64,000 nucleotides of DNA, taken from NCBI GenBank assembly GCA_026390695.1, contig JAPLFL010000117.1, forward strand, positions 1 to 64,000, given 5' to 3'. Of the stretch, positions 35,532 to 44,770 are shown one piece after another (position 1 is the first letter of the stretch; every line of letters starts with the position of its first letter). Under the pieces are notes generated by a model, which saw only the letters and a program-made list of their open reading frames with translations, had not been told where the DNA came from and made no database searches. The position numbers were made by a program, and so were the translations under genes. This DNA comes from Candidatus Kapaibacterium sp. GTDB taxonomy: Bacteria > Bacteroidota > Ignavibacteria > Kapaibacteriales > UBA2268.

Positions 35532-36788
35532 ATGCCCAAAAAAATATATATTCTATTTGCATCTTTTTTTATTTCTTGTATTATTTTTTTTACTGCTTTA
35601 AGTACATCGAATAAATCGGAAAAAGATGTAAAAACTACTCAAATTTCTTTGAAAGATTTAGTCTCCAATGCTGCGCCCAACGATACAATCACTCTGAACG
35701 GTGGCTATTATCCGGAATCAGGGATTGAAATTTATAAACCTCTTACTATTATCGGTAAAAATGATCCTGTGATTGATGGGCAATCAAAAGGAAAGAATAT
35801 TTTTCTTATTAAAAATGATAGTGTTAGCTTAGCAGGTCTGACAATTAAAAATGTTGCTCGCCACGCTCTCTGGGATAACGCTGCAATCAGAATTGATAAC
35901 AGCCATCAATGTAAAGTTCTGAATTGTAAATTTGAGAATGCTTATTTTGGAATTTATTTAGCTAAATCTTCAAATTGTGAAGTTATCGGTAATAAATTCC
36001 AGTCTCAGGGATCACACGAATCCGATGCTGGTAATGGAATTCATTTATGGAAATCCGGCCATATCCATATTAAAGACAACGTGATTAAAGGACATCGTGA
36101 CGGAATATATCTTGAATTCGGTAAAGCATGTATGATTGAAAATAACTGGAGTGAAAATAATATTAGATATGGTTTGCATTTTATGTTTTCGGATTCATGT
36201 AAGTATTTAAATAATCATTTCGAGCATAATGGCGCCGGTGTGGCTGTTATGTACACTCACGATATTGAAATGATTAATAATACTTTTGCCAATAACTGGG
36301 GAACTGCCGCTTATGGGCTATTGCTCAAGGATATTCATGACTCTAAAATTTATGGCAATCAATTTGTTAATAATACAGTCGGTATTCATTCGGAAGGTTC
36401 AATCAGAATTAAAGTTGAGCATAATAATTTCATCCGTAATGGCTGGGGTGCGCGTATATTTGCAAATTCAAACGATAATTTTTTCGGATCAAATAATTTT
36501 ATTTCAAATACTTTTGATATTGCAAGCAACAGCCGGATGAATTTTAATAAGTTTATTGGAAATTACTGGAGCGGTTATTCAGGTTATGATATAAACCTAG
36601 ATGGCTGGGGTGATGTGCCCTATCGTCCTGTCAGATTATTCTCATTACTTGCCTCGCAACAGGAGCCGGTTATGCTTCTATTGCACAGTATATTTATTGA
36701 ATTTCTTGATATAGCCGAAAGAATATTTCCTGTTTTAACACCGGAGACCTTGATTGACAGTAAACCGTCGATGAAAATAATAAAATAA
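35532..36788 (+). CDS. nosD: NosD, nitrous oxide reductase maturation protein
   Basis: 418 residues. One N-terminal hydrophobic signal (ILFASFFISCIIFFTAL) and then a right-handed parallel beta-helix of NosD/CASH type with repeated N-rich rungs (e.g. NSHQCKVLNCKFENAYFGIY, HIKDNVIKGHRDGIYLEF, IEMINNTFANNWGTAAYG). The end includes GNYWSGYSGYDINLDGWGDVPYRP, a NosD hallmark. It is a periplasmic partner of the NosFY transporter needed for CuZ assembly. Confidence 0.93.
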   Translation: MPKKIYILFASFFISCIIFFTALSTSNKSEKDVKTTQISLKDLVSNAAPNDTITLNGGYYPESGIEIYKPLTIIGKNDPVIDGQSKGKNIFLIKNDSVSLAGLTIKNVARHALWDNAAIRIDNSHQCKVLNCKFENAYFGIYLAKSSNCEVIGNKFQSQGSHESDAGNGIHLWKSGHIHIKDNVIKGHRDGIYLEFGKACMIENNWSENNIRYGLHFMFSDSCKYLNNHFEHNGAGVAVMYTHDIEMINNTFANNWGTAAYGLLLKDIHDSKIYGNQFVNNTVGIHSEGSIRIKVEHNNFIRNGWGARIFANSNDNFFGSNNFISNTFDIASNSRMNFNKFIGNYWSGYSGYDINLDGWGDVPYRPVRLFSLLASQQEPVMLLLHSIFIEFLDIAERIFPVLTPETLIDSKPSMKIIK

Positions 36789-36828
36789 ATTATCCACTCA
36801 TTACAAAGAAGGAGCCTTCAATTAAACT

Positions 36829-37557
36829 ATGATCTCAATAAAAAATTTAAATAAATCATTTGGCAAGCACAAAGTATTGGACGATATCAATATTGAAGTT
36901 AATTCCGGTCAGATAACTGCCCTGGCTGGTCCGAACGGATCAGGTAAAACAACTTTGGTGAAGGCAATACTCGGTCTTGTTAAACCTGATTCAGGGCAAA
37001 TATCCATTGATGGTGCTAATATTTCCGATAATAGTACATATCGTGAAAACATCGGATATATGCCGCAGATCAATTTTTTCCCAGAAAATCTTTCATCTAA
37101 AGAAATATTACTTATGATAAAAGATCTAAGAAATATTTCAGGAAATTCGGAATTTGAAAAAGGATTAATTGAAGAATTTGAATTAGAGCCGCATTTGGAT
37201 AAAAAGATGAATAATTTATCAGGCGGTACACGTCAGAAAATCAGTCTGGTTTTAGCTTTAATGACCGACCCGAAAATTTTAATATTGGATGAAGCAAGTG
37301 CAGGTCTTGATCCTGCTTCAGCTAAAAAATTCAAAGACACTTTACGTAAGGCCAGAAACGAAGGTAAAACAATAATTCTGATTTCCCACATTCTGAGTGA
37401 ATTAGAAGAATTTGCGGACAATATCATATTTATTATCGACGGGAAAATCTTGGTTGCAAGCGGTATCAAATCGTTAATAGCAGCTCGTGGAGCCTCAAAT
37501 CTCGAAAATGCCTTAGCTGATATTATTGAATTACAGAAGAAAGGAAATTTGCAATGA
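36829..37557 (+). CDS. nosF: NosF, ABC transporter ATP-binding protein
   Basis: 242 residues. Walker A GPNGSGKTT (34-42), signature NLSGGTRQK, Walker B ILILDEASAGLDP and H-switch ILISH are all intact. With NosY it forms the transporter that supports copper-site assembly of NosZ. It follows nosD by 40 bp and overlaps nosY by 4 bp. Confidence 0.93.
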   Translation: MISIKNLNKSFGKHKVLDDINIEVNSGQITALAGPNGSGKTTLVKAILGLVKPDSGQISIDGANISDNSTYRENIGYMPQINFFPENLSSKEILLMIKDLRNISGNSEFEKGLIEEFELEPHLDKKMNNLSGGTRQKISLVLALMTDPKILILDEASAGLDPASAKKFKDTLRKARNEGKTIILISHILSELEEFADNIIFIIDGKILVASGIKSLIAARGASNLENALADIIELQKKGNLQ

Positions 37558-38336
37558 ACCTTTTCATTAAAATTTTAAAATATGAATTGAATAATATCAT
37601 GCGAAGTAAATGGGTGATCGCATATTTCATGTTTTTCCTTGTAATTACGGAAGTATTGTTTCGCTTTTCCGGCGATAGCTCACGTGTTTTAGTCGGTTTG
37701 ATGAATATTGCTTTGCTTTTGATACCGCTTGTTAGCATAATTTTCGGAACAATTCACTTCTATAATTCACGTGAATTTATGGAACTTCTCTTGGCACAGC
37801 CGGTTAAACGAAACGTATTGTTTTCGGCAAGTTGGCTGGGACTTGTTCTACCGTTATCGTTGGCTTATGTAATGGGATTGGCATTGCCGTTTCTATTGCA
37901 CGGGACATCTGATTTTGCACCATATTTGATTTTACTTTCATCGGGAGTGATTCTATCATTTATATTTGTTGGATTGGCGTTTATCATAGCTTTGAAAATT
38001 ACTGAAAAATCCTTTGGAGTCGGTTTAGCATTTATTGTCTGGTTATTCTTCGGAGTAATCTATGATGGATTGATTATGCTAATAATCTGGCAATTCTCCG
38101 ATTATCCGCTTGAAGCATTCATGATTGGCATCAGCAGCCTCAATCCGATAGATTTATGCCGTATTACTATTATGTTAAAATTTGATATAGCGGCTTTAAT
38201 GGGATATACAGGAGCAATATTTGAGAAATTTTTCGGATCTTTGTTCGGAATCGGAATAGCATTTAGTATGTTAATGGCTTGGATTTTGATTCCATATCTT
38301 ATAGCTAAAAGATTATTCAACAAAAAAGATTTTTAG
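37554..38336 (+). CDS. nosY: NosY, ABC transporter permease
   Basis: 260 residues with six hydrophobic segments typical of ABC-2 permeases. The start RSKWVIAYFMFFLVITEVLF and the segment HFYNSREFMELLLAQPVKRN are conserved in NosY. The start overlaps the nosF stop (ATGA), so translation is coupled. The protein forms the membrane part of NosDFY. Confidence 0.92.
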   Translation: MNLFIKILKYELNNIMRSKWVIAYFMFFLVITEVLFRFSGDSSRVLVGLMNIALLLIPLVSIIFGTIHFYNSREFMELLLAQPVKRNVLFSASWLGLVLPLSLAYVMGLALPFLLHGTSDFAPYLILLSSGVILSFIFVGLAFIIALKITEKSFGVGLAFIVWLFFGVIYDGLIMLIIWQFSDYPLEAFMIGISSLNPIDLCRITIMLKFDIAALMGYTGAIFEKFFGSLFGIGIAFSMLMAWILIPYLIAKRLFNKKDF

Positions 38337-38383
38337 ATTTTATACCTAATGGAACATGAAAAAAAATCTTCGGGAAATTTATT

Positions 38384-40534
38384 ATGTACTTTATTTATGC
38401 AATAATTCTCCTGTATTGCTTCTCAAGTAATTGTTTTGCACAAAAAAACTCAATTGATACTATTCATGCAGTTTACTCAACAAAAAATATAATTTTTGAT
38501 GGCAGTCCCAATGAAGAAATATGGCAATCAGTGCCGGCAATCGGAAATTTTAAGCAGCGAGAAAAGGTAAATGGTGCACCAGCAAGCCAAAAAACAGAAG
38601 TTAAGATAATTTATACCTTCGAAGAAATTTTTATTGGTGTTTTTTGTTATGATAATCAGCCTGATAAAATTATTGCAAAAGCCATGAATGTGGATTTTGA
38701 GGATGAAGACGAAGACGCCTTCGAGCTTGCTGTTGATACATATCTTGATAAAAGGAATTGCTATAAATTTATTATTAATCCACTTGGAGCCAGAACTGAT
38801 GAGCAAGTCACCGATAATGGCAATAGAACTAACAGAAGTTGGAATGGAGTTTGGGATACAAAGGCAGTGATCAACCAAGATGGCTGGTTTGCTGAGATCC
38901 GTATTCCATTTTCAACACTAAAATTTCCTGATAAATCCGAACAAATTTGGGGTATAAACTTCAGAAGAAACTTGCCCAGACTACTTGAGGAGGATTTATG
39001 GCAAGGCTGGGGTTTAAATTTCAGTATTGATAATATTGAGAATGCCGGTATCCTGATAGGAATAAATAATATAAAAAAATCAAATTTTGCAGAGCTGAAG
39101 CCATATCTTATCGGAGGAACCGAATTTAATCAGAACTCTACTTCTTTTATAAAAAATATTGGTTTGGATGTCAATTATCTGATTACACAGGCACTGAAAC
39201 TGAATGTTACTGTCAATACGGATTTTGCACAGGTAGAATCGGATGTTAAGCAGATTAATCTTTCTCAGTTTCAAATAACATATCCAGAAAAACGTGATTT
39301 CTTTCTTGAAGGTCTGGATTATTTCAGTTTATTCATTGGGAACCGTGTTTACCCATTTTATAGCCGCAGAATCGGCTTAACCGATGACGGTAAGCCTATA
39401 CCGGTTATCGGTGGATTACGGTTGCTTGGGAAAGAAAATTCTACAACTCTTGGCGTTCTTGTCATGCAAACAGCTCAATCTGACTCAATTAAGTCTTCAA
39501 ATTATTCTGTACTGAGTTTGAAACAGGATTTACTTGAGAAATCATCGGTTCAATTTCTTCTTACAAATCAAGTTGCAGGTAATAGTTTTAAATCGAGTGC
39601 CCTCACATATTTCAGATATTCGACATCGAACTTTCTTGATTCTACAAATTTTACCTGGGATTTGGCTCTGATGCAGAATTTCGCATCAGATGGATTTGAT
39701 TTGAAATCAAATTTTATCAGATCATTTATTGCTTTGCCTAATGATGAATATTTTATTGCTGCTTCATGGCAGCGATCACCCAAGGAATTTGCGCCTACGA
39801 TAGGTTTTCAGACATTGACCAATTTTCAGGAATATTATATTGGTGCTATGATTCATCCCAGAACAAATAAATATATTTCATGGTTAAAAAAGTATGATAT
39901 TATATTAGCTGATGTGAGTTATATTATAAATGATGAAACAAAAGCACTGAAGCTGCTCGAAATGACTTTTTCACCTATTTCTCTGGACTTTGAAACAGGT
40001 GATAATTTTGGATTTTATTATGTGAAAAATATTGAAAAAGTTGATTATACTTTTGATTTCTTTAAGAAAATTAGTATTGATTCGGGCTTGTATCGTGACA
40101 CAAGATATTCTTTATCCCTGAATTCTTACAGTGGCAGACTCATTAGCGGGAATTTTTCGCTTCGTTGGGGGCAATTGTATGGTCATTTCGGCTATCAGTA
40201 TTCAGCCGATCTGAATATAAGATTGATAGATAATTTTCAATTTAATTTCTATGCTGAACAAACCTGGGCTGCCATGGATAATGATTATTTAAAATCTATG
40301 CGATTTAATAGTCAGGTTGAATATTTTATCAATACAAAATTATATGGTTCATTGTTTTCACAATGGAATAATGAGGACGATAATATTATGATTAACTTCA
40401 GGTTAAATTGGATCCCTGTGATAGGAACTAATTTTTATTTCATTTTTAATCAGAATGTATCGACCATTAATCCTAAACTGAATTTGTCACAGACTTCAAT
40501 AATGACTAAATTAGTCTGGCGGTTTTTATTATAA
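38384..40534 (+). CDS. outer-membrane protein with DUF5916 barrel and family-9-like binding domain
   Basis: 716 residues. After a signal peptide (IYAIILLYCFSSNCFAQ), residues about 25-210 resemble a CBM9-like domain: IIFDGSPNEEIWQSVPAIGNF, VFCYDNQPDKIIA, DAFELAVDTYLD, WFAEIRIPFSTLKF and WGINFRRNLPR. The remainder has the DUF5916 pattern (VESDVKQINLSQFQITYPEKRDFFLEG, FYSRRIGL) and reads as an outer-membrane beta-barrel ending in aromatic residue-rich strands. Function unknown; CBM9 in the name does not prove carbohydrate binding. It is 48 bp downstream of nosY and upstream of a kinase gene. Confidence 0.8.
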   Translation: MYFIYAIILLYCFSSNCFAQKNSIDTIHAVYSTKNIIFDGSPNEEIWQSVPAIGNFKQREKVNGAPASQKTEVKIIYTFEEIFIGVFCYDNQPDKIIAKAMNVDFEDEDEDAFELAVDTYLDKRNCYKFIINPLGARTDEQVTDNGNRTNRSWNGVWDTKAVINQDGWFAEIRIPFSTLKFPDKSEQIWGINFRRNLPRLLEEDLWQGWGLNFSIDNIENAGILIGINNIKKSNFAELKPYLIGGTEFNQNSTSFIKNIGLDVNYLITQALKLNVTVNTDFAQVESDVKQINLSQFQITYPEKRDFFLEGLDYFSLFIGNRVYPFYSRRIGLTDDGKPIPVIGGLRLLGKENSTTLGVLVMQTAQSDSIKSSNYSVLSLKQDLLEKSSVQFLLTNQVAGNSFKSSALTYFRYSTSNFLDSTNFTWDLALMQNFASDGFDLKSNFIRSFIALPNDEYFIAASWQRSPKEFAPTIGFQTLTNFQEYYIGAMIHPRTNKYISWLKKYDIILADVSYIINDETKALKLLEMTFSPISLDFETGDNFGFYYVKNIEKVDYTFDFFKKISIDSGLYRDTRYSLSLNSYSGRLISGNFSLRWGQLYGHFGYQYSADLNIRLIDNFQFNFYAEQTWAAMDNDYLKSMRFNSQVEYFINTKLYGSLFSQWNNEDDNIMINFRLNWIPVIGTNFYFIFNQNVSTINPKLNLSQTSIMTKLVWRFLL

Positions 40535-40543
40535 AGTAAAATT

Positions 40544-41929
40544 ATGTTTAAGATATCAACAAGAATAACGCTTTGGTACGCACTTTCGACTGGTGTAACA
40601 ATTTTAATAATGGCATCGGTAATGTATAATATCTTTGAGTTTCAGCGCCGTAAAGCCATAGATGAGGATTTAATAGATTTTGCCGAAACACTCGTCTCAG
40701 ATCTCCCTGCAGAACAACCTGATCTGGAATCTGCCTTTGATCGTTTAATCGAAAGAAAGGAAAGACCAAGCAGTAAACCAAGAACACACAGATTCGCTCT
40801 TTCGAGCCGTGACTCTATAATTTATGAAGCCGGTAGTTTTCAAAATCTTGATTCTATTTTAAATATTGCCGAAGATAAAAATGAATTTTCTTTTTCCAAG
40901 CCATTTAATACCGTGAATCTCAATGGTCAGGATTATAGAACTTATTCACATCAAATAAAATTAAAACACTTCCCCGAGAGTGAATTAATTGTTTTTACAT
41001 CGATGGAAAGGCTGAATGAATCGCTGGTTCTACTTAGGCAGATTATTTTTCTTGTAACCCCATTTGGTATTATTCTTGCAGTTTTGATAGGTTATCTGAT
41101 AGCCAGACTTTCTTTTCGCCGTGTTCGTCAGATAACTGAAACAGCCTCGGCAATTTCCGTTACCAATCTGGATTTACGTGTACCGGTCGGACGTTCGCAA
41201 GATGAACTCTCTGAACTTGCAAGTACATTCAATAATATGATTAATCGCCTTGACAGCACTTTTAAAAGCCAACAAAGATTTATTGCAGATGCTTCTCATG
41301 ATATAAGAACGCCACTGACTGTGATTCAAATGGAACTTGAGCTGATTTTAGAGAAAAAGAATCAGACCATTGAATTTCAGGAAGCTATTGAAAGGGCTCT
41401 GAAAGAGGTTTCACGCCTAAATTATCTTTCTGATAATTTACTGATATTAGCGCGTGCCGATGCTAACCAATTAAATATCAATAAAAAAATACTTAGGCTC
41501 GATGAACTGCTACTGGATTGCCTTAATCAGTTATATACTTTAGCTAAAAGCAAAAATATATCATACCTTATCAATTTGGATGATGCAGTGGAAGCCAATG
41601 TTGACGAATCATTACTTAAAAGAGTTTTTTATAATATTATTGAAAATGCTATTAAATATTCACCTGAAAATAATAAATTAACCGTTGTATTGTCTTCAAC
41701 AGATAAAGCAGTTATTATCAAAATGAAAAATTACGGAATGCCAATTCCAGAACAGCAACTTGAAAAGATATTTGACCGCTTTCAGCGCGGTGATAAAGCA
41801 AGAACATCAAAAGGTTTCGGACTGGGACTTGCAATTGTTCAGGCCATTGTCAAAGCACATGATGGAACTGTAAACATAAGTTCTAATGCCGAAGATGGAA
41901 CTATTATCAGTTTATCATTACCATTATAA
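40544..41929 (+). CDS. sensor histidine kinase (no linked response regulator)
   Basis: 461 residues. Transmembrane helices at about 9-29 and 166-187 enclose a periplasmic sensor of ~135 residues. HAMP follows (RRVRQITETASAI ... DELSELASTFNNMINRLD), then the HisKA box FIADASHDIRTPLTV (H252) and an ATPase domain with NIIENAIKYSPENN and GFGLGLAIVQAI. It resembles the CusS/heavy-metal kinases. It starts 9 bp after the DUF5916 gene, so the two are co-transcribed. No response regulator lies on either side, so its partner is elsewhere. Confidence 0.9.
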   Translation: MFKISTRITLWYALSTGVTILIMASVMYNIFEFQRRKAIDEDLIDFAETLVSDLPAEQPDLESAFDRLIERKERPSSKPRTHRFALSSRDSIIYEAGSFQNLDSILNIAEDKNEFSFSKPFNTVNLNGQDYRTYSHQIKLKHFPESELIVFTSMERLNESLVLLRQIIFLVTPFGIILAVLIGYLIARLSFRRVRQITETASAISVTNLDLRVPVGRSQDELSELASTFNNMINRLDSTFKSQQRFIADASHDIRTPLTVIQMELELILEKKNQTIEFQEAIERALKEVSRLNYLSDNLLILARADANQLNINKKILRLDELLLDCLNQLYTLAKSKNISYLINLDDAVEANVDESLLKRVFYNIIENAIKYSPENNKLTVVLSSTDKAVIIKMKNYGMPIPEQQLEKIFDRFQRGDKARTSKGFGLGLAIVQAIVKAHDGTVNISSNAEDGTIISLSLPL

Positions 41930-42050
41930 AAATTATTTATTATTTATTTAGGCTTTCATGTTCTTTTCATTTTCGTTTCTTAATTTTGTACTGTGTTTGA
42001 TTACATTTTTAAAATATGTTTTATTTACAATTTAATTTAAAGGATCCATT

Positions 42051-42398
42051 ATGAAAATCAGAATGATTATCGCCCTCTTCGTTGCAGTTTCTTTCTTTGC
42101 AACAAGCGTACTTGCTCAGGATGCAGCTAAAGCACCTAAAAAAGATGCAAAAGCTAAAGTAGAAAAAGCAGCAAAAACAGATGCAAAAGCACCTGCTGAG
42201 AAAAAAGCACCAAAAGCAAAAAAAGAAAAAGCACCAAAAGCAAAAAAAGCTGAAAAAGCTCCTAAAGCCGAAAAAGCACCAAAAGCAGCAAAAGCTGAAA
42301 AAGCACCAAAAGCTGAAAAAGCTCCTAAAGCCGAAAAAGCACCAAAAGCAGCAAAAGCTGAAAAAGCACCAAAAGCAGCAAAACCAGCAGCAAAATAA
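42051..42398 (+). CDS. secreted Lys/Ala/Pro-rich repeat protein
   Basis: 115 residues. A signal peptide (MIIALFVAVSFFATSVLAQ) precedes about 90 residues made of near-repeats of EKAPKA, AAKA and KAEKAPKA. The charge is strongly positive, as in polycationic, probably unfolded, DNA- or LPS-binding tails. AAAGGATCC precedes the start. Related low-complexity stretches (KEAAKTEKAGKSEKLAK) occur in the protein at 50736-51158. No known family; codon use in the repeat is almost only A-rich (AAA, GCA). Confidence 0.65.
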   Translation: MKIRMIIALFVAVSFFATSVLAQDAAKAPKKDAKAKVEKAAKTDAKAPAEKKAPKAKKEKAPKAKKAEKAPKAEKAPKAAKAEKAPKAEKAPKAEKAPKAAKAEKAPKAAKPAAK

Positions 42399-42420
42399 TT
42401 AAAGCTGATATATATAAAAA

Positions 42421-42448
42421 AGGGAACTGTTCAGTTCCCTTTTTTTTG
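42421..42448 (+). terminator. intrinsic terminator of the Lys/Ala-rich gene
   Basis: AGGGAACT and AGTTCCCT form an 8-bp stem around GTTC, followed by eight T. It begins 22 bp after the stop codon at 42398. A-rich sequence before it may let it work in both directions. Confidence 0.85.
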
Positions 42449-42485
42449 TTTAATCGATTAATTGTATTTTTTTTCTTTTTATATT

Positions 42486-42572
42486 GAGTCTAAATATTCT
42501 TAAAAGGTCAGACAAGAATGTCAGACCTACTCTTAGTAGAACAGCATTCTTGTTTTTTTATTTTTTAGACTC
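42486..42572. repeat. inverted-repeat element containing a dispersed 18-mer
   Basis: GAGTCTAAA at 42486 and TTTAGACTC at 42564-42572 are exact inverted repeats. The 18-mer TCAGACAAGAATGTCAGA at 42508-42525 recurs at 52801-52818 with one difference. It lies between two convergent genes and may serve as a terminator for the minus-strand gene. Confidence 0.6.
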
Positions 42573-42592
42573 TAAATAAATTTGAAATTATT

Positions 42593-43303
42593 TTACAGAT
42601 TCTTATGAATTTTTTTAATTTTTAATATCTCGATTATCATATTAATTGAATCCGTTATAGGATTAACAGTACTGCGAGCATCATTGAACCAATCGACCGG
42701 ATGCTCGATAATACTCAAACCGAATCTCTTAGCAAGATAAAGGATTTCAACATCAAAGCCAAAGCCATCGATTTTAGCTATTGAAAATATCTTATTGGCA
42801 GATTTATCGTTAAATCCTTTAAAACCACATTGTGTGTCACTGATCCCATTAAAAACAAATAACTGTACGATTTTATTAAAAGTCTTTCCCATCATTTCCC
42901 GATAAAAAGGTTGGTGCTCTTTTATTCGTTTTGAATCTAATGCTCGGCTGCCAATGAATACATCATAACCTGAATTTAACTTTTCAATTACATTTTCAAT
43001 TTCATAAACAGGAGTCGATAAATCTGCATCGGTGAAAATACGAATACTGCCTATTGCTTCCAGCATTCCTCGACGAACAGCAGCACCTTTACCCTGATTT
43101 TTTATCTGAGAGATCAACCGTATATTCTTGCCAACACTTTCAACTATCGTAGCAGTATTATCTTTTGAACCGTCATCTACCACTAATATTTCAAAATTCA
43201 AGTTCTTTTCGGTTAAAAAAGAACTTACTTTTGTCAGAGTTTTTAAAATGACTCTTGATTCGTTATAAGCTGGTATAATTACGGAAATAAATGGTTCTTG
43301 CAT
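42593..43303 (-). CDS. family 2 glycosyltransferase, dolichyl-phosphate glucosyl/mannosyltransferase-like
   Basis: 236 residues. GT-A fold signatures: FISVIIPAYNESRVI at the N-terminus, LVVDDGSKDNTA, NQGKGAAVRRGMLEA, FTDADLSTPV and DTQCGFKGFN. This is the DPG synthase-like branch that transfers a sugar from a nucleotide sugar to a polyprenyl phosphate at the inner membrane. No transmembrane helix is present at the C-terminus. It follows the gene at 43309 by 5 bp. Confidence 0.85.
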   Translation of the reverse strand: MQEPFISVIIPAYNESRVILKTLTKVSSFLTEKNLNFEILVVDDGSKDNTATIVESVGKNIRLISQIKNQGKGAAVRRGMLEAIGSIRIFTDADLSTPVYEIENVIEKLNSGYDVFIGSRALDSKRIKEHQPFYREMMGKTFNKIVQLFVFNGISDTQCGFKGFNDKSANKIFSIAKIDGFGFDVEILYLAKRFGLSIIEHPVDWFNDARSTVNPITDSINMIIEILKIKKIHKNL

Positions 43304-43308
43304 AAAAA

Positions 43309-43734
43309 TTATTTTGTTTTGGTCTCAGGCAAAGGTTCTTTTGATGATTCAACAATTGCATTGACGAAGCGTACATATTTTTCTGCATTTGCACCGGTAA
43401 ATTTAGCTCTCTGAAGTAGTGTAACCATAGCTTGTGCAATTGGAATCGGCATTTCAATCTGAATCTGTTCCTGTGCTTGTTTACCTGCTTGATTGATGGA
43501 ATTAATAACAGATAGCATGTAATTTTTAACCTGAACGAATCCTTCTGCTTCAGCACCGGTGATTTCGACATTATTTATTGCATTTGCAGCAAATACAAAA
43601 TCTTCAACAATAAATTTGGGTGCGATTTTTTTTTGAGTTGGCTGCTCTTTGGCTTGAGATTGGTTCTTATCCTGTGCATTGATTATTCCGACTGTAAGAA
43701 AAAGTGCGAATAATATAATAACTGTTTTTTTCAT
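43309..43734 (-). CDS. small secreted protein of unknown function
   Basis: 141 residues. A signal peptide (MKKTVIILFALFLTVGIINAQ) is followed by KNQSQAKEQPTQKK and a globular part with VEITGAEAEGFVQVKNYML and QIEMPIPIAQAMVTLLQRA. The AEGFV stretch resembles ITKADAEGFVARG in the secreted protein at 50736-51158, which may point to a small family. Gene order: porQ-like, this gene, glycosyltransferase, all minus and close. Confidence 0.65.
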   Translation of the reverse strand: MKKTVIILFALFLTVGIINAQDKNQSQAKEQPTQKKIAPKFIVEDFVFAANAINNVEITGAEAEGFVQVKNYMLSVINSINQAGKQAQEQIQIEMPIPIAQAMVTLLQRAKFTGANAEKYVRFVNAIVESSKEPLPETKTK

Positions 43735-43774
43735 AATGTACTCCTTAAAAAAATAATATATAATGTTAAATTTA

Positions 43775-44743
43775 TCAAAGATTAAAATAAATAGAGAATT
43801 TGTGCAAATATTCGGTGGAACCTTCTGCGGCTACTCCATAATCAAAATTAAATTTCTCGAAATTAAGACCAATACCAGCACAAAATCCTGCCAATTTTTT
43901 ATCTGCCTGAGACGAAGTAAATCTACGATATTGATTATCATAACCAGCTCGTACCTGTAAATACTTACCAAAATAAAATTCTCCGCCAAGTGAGAAATTC
44001 AAAAACTTATCAAAAAACTTGTTTGCAGAATCAGCCAGGTGATTAAATGAAAAATTTATCAATAAAGGCAAGCCACGGAGACGGTTACTGACTCCAAGCC
44101 TTATATCAAGAGGTAATTTCTCGCTATAACCGTTAAATTTACTTATTTGCATGCCGGCATGAAGAATCGACAATCCCAAGGTTGTTCTCTTATCTTTTAG
44201 GCGGTAAAAAAGTCCGCCATTGGCCGCAAATGCCGTAGATGAGTATTTTTCAATATTATTGTACAATAGCTCAAGACCAACTCCATAGTAAAGATTTGAA
44301 TCTAAAATATCAGAATATACAACTGTCATACACACATCATTAGAACTAAATTCACTTGTTTTAATACCGGAATTATCAGCACCCTGAAAAGACCCATAAT
44401 TTGTAAATTCAGCAGCAGTAGCTAACTTTGCGCCATTTCCCAAATTAAATAAATAAGCTGCATTTCCTGAATTTATATCAACTACATTTTTAAAGAAAGT
44501 AACTTCAAATTTTTTATCCTCCACTGTGTAAATACTGGCTGGATTGAAGAATAATCCGGTAATATCTCCGGCAATAGAGACAAAACTGCCTGCTAATCCG
44601 GTTGAACGTGCTCCAGTGGTCGTTCTTAGGAAATAATAAGGAGACTGATAAGAAAACACTTGAAAAGTGAATGAAATCAGAATAACTAAAAGAACAGAGA
44701 AAAATCTGAAATTACTTTTTGGTTTAAACATTTTTTTGTCCAT
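43775..44743 (-). CDS. porQ: type IX secretion system protein PorQ-like
   Basis: 322 residues, near the PorQ/PorV family size. A signal peptide (FFSVLLVILISFTFQVFS) precedes the family opening TTTGARSTGLAGSFVSIAGDITGLFFNPASI. FTNYGSFQGADNSG, LYYGVGLELLYNNIEKY and NGGLFYRLKDKRTTLGL follow and form a FadL-like barrel. PorQ is part of the T9SS outer-membrane attachment complex. This window also has two proteins with T9SS sorting domains. Confidence 0.75.
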   Translation of the reverse strand: MDKKMFKPKSNFRFFSVLLVILISFTFQVFSYQSPYYFLRTTTGARSTGLAGSFVSIAGDITGLFFNPASIYTVEDKKFEVTFFKNVVDINSGNAAYLFNLGNGAKLATAAEFTNYGSFQGADNSGIKTSEFSSNDVCMTVVYSDILDSNLYYGVGLELLYNNIEKYSSTAFAANGGLFYRLKDKRTTLGLSILHAGMQISKFNGYSEKLPLDIRLGVSNRLRGLPLLINFSFNHLADSANKFFDKFLNFSLGGEFYFGKYLQVRAGYDNQYRRFTSSQADKKLAGFCAGIGLNFEKFNFDYGVAAEGSTEYLHKFSIYFNL

Positions 44744-44770
44744 ATTTTGATAAATTGCAAAGTGTAGATT

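Noticed and set aside
42181-42402. Frame of Lys/Gln-rich residues within the Lys/Ala-rich gene
   Set aside because: It is the +1 frame of the repeated A-rich codons; the main frame has a signal peptide and ribosome binding site.
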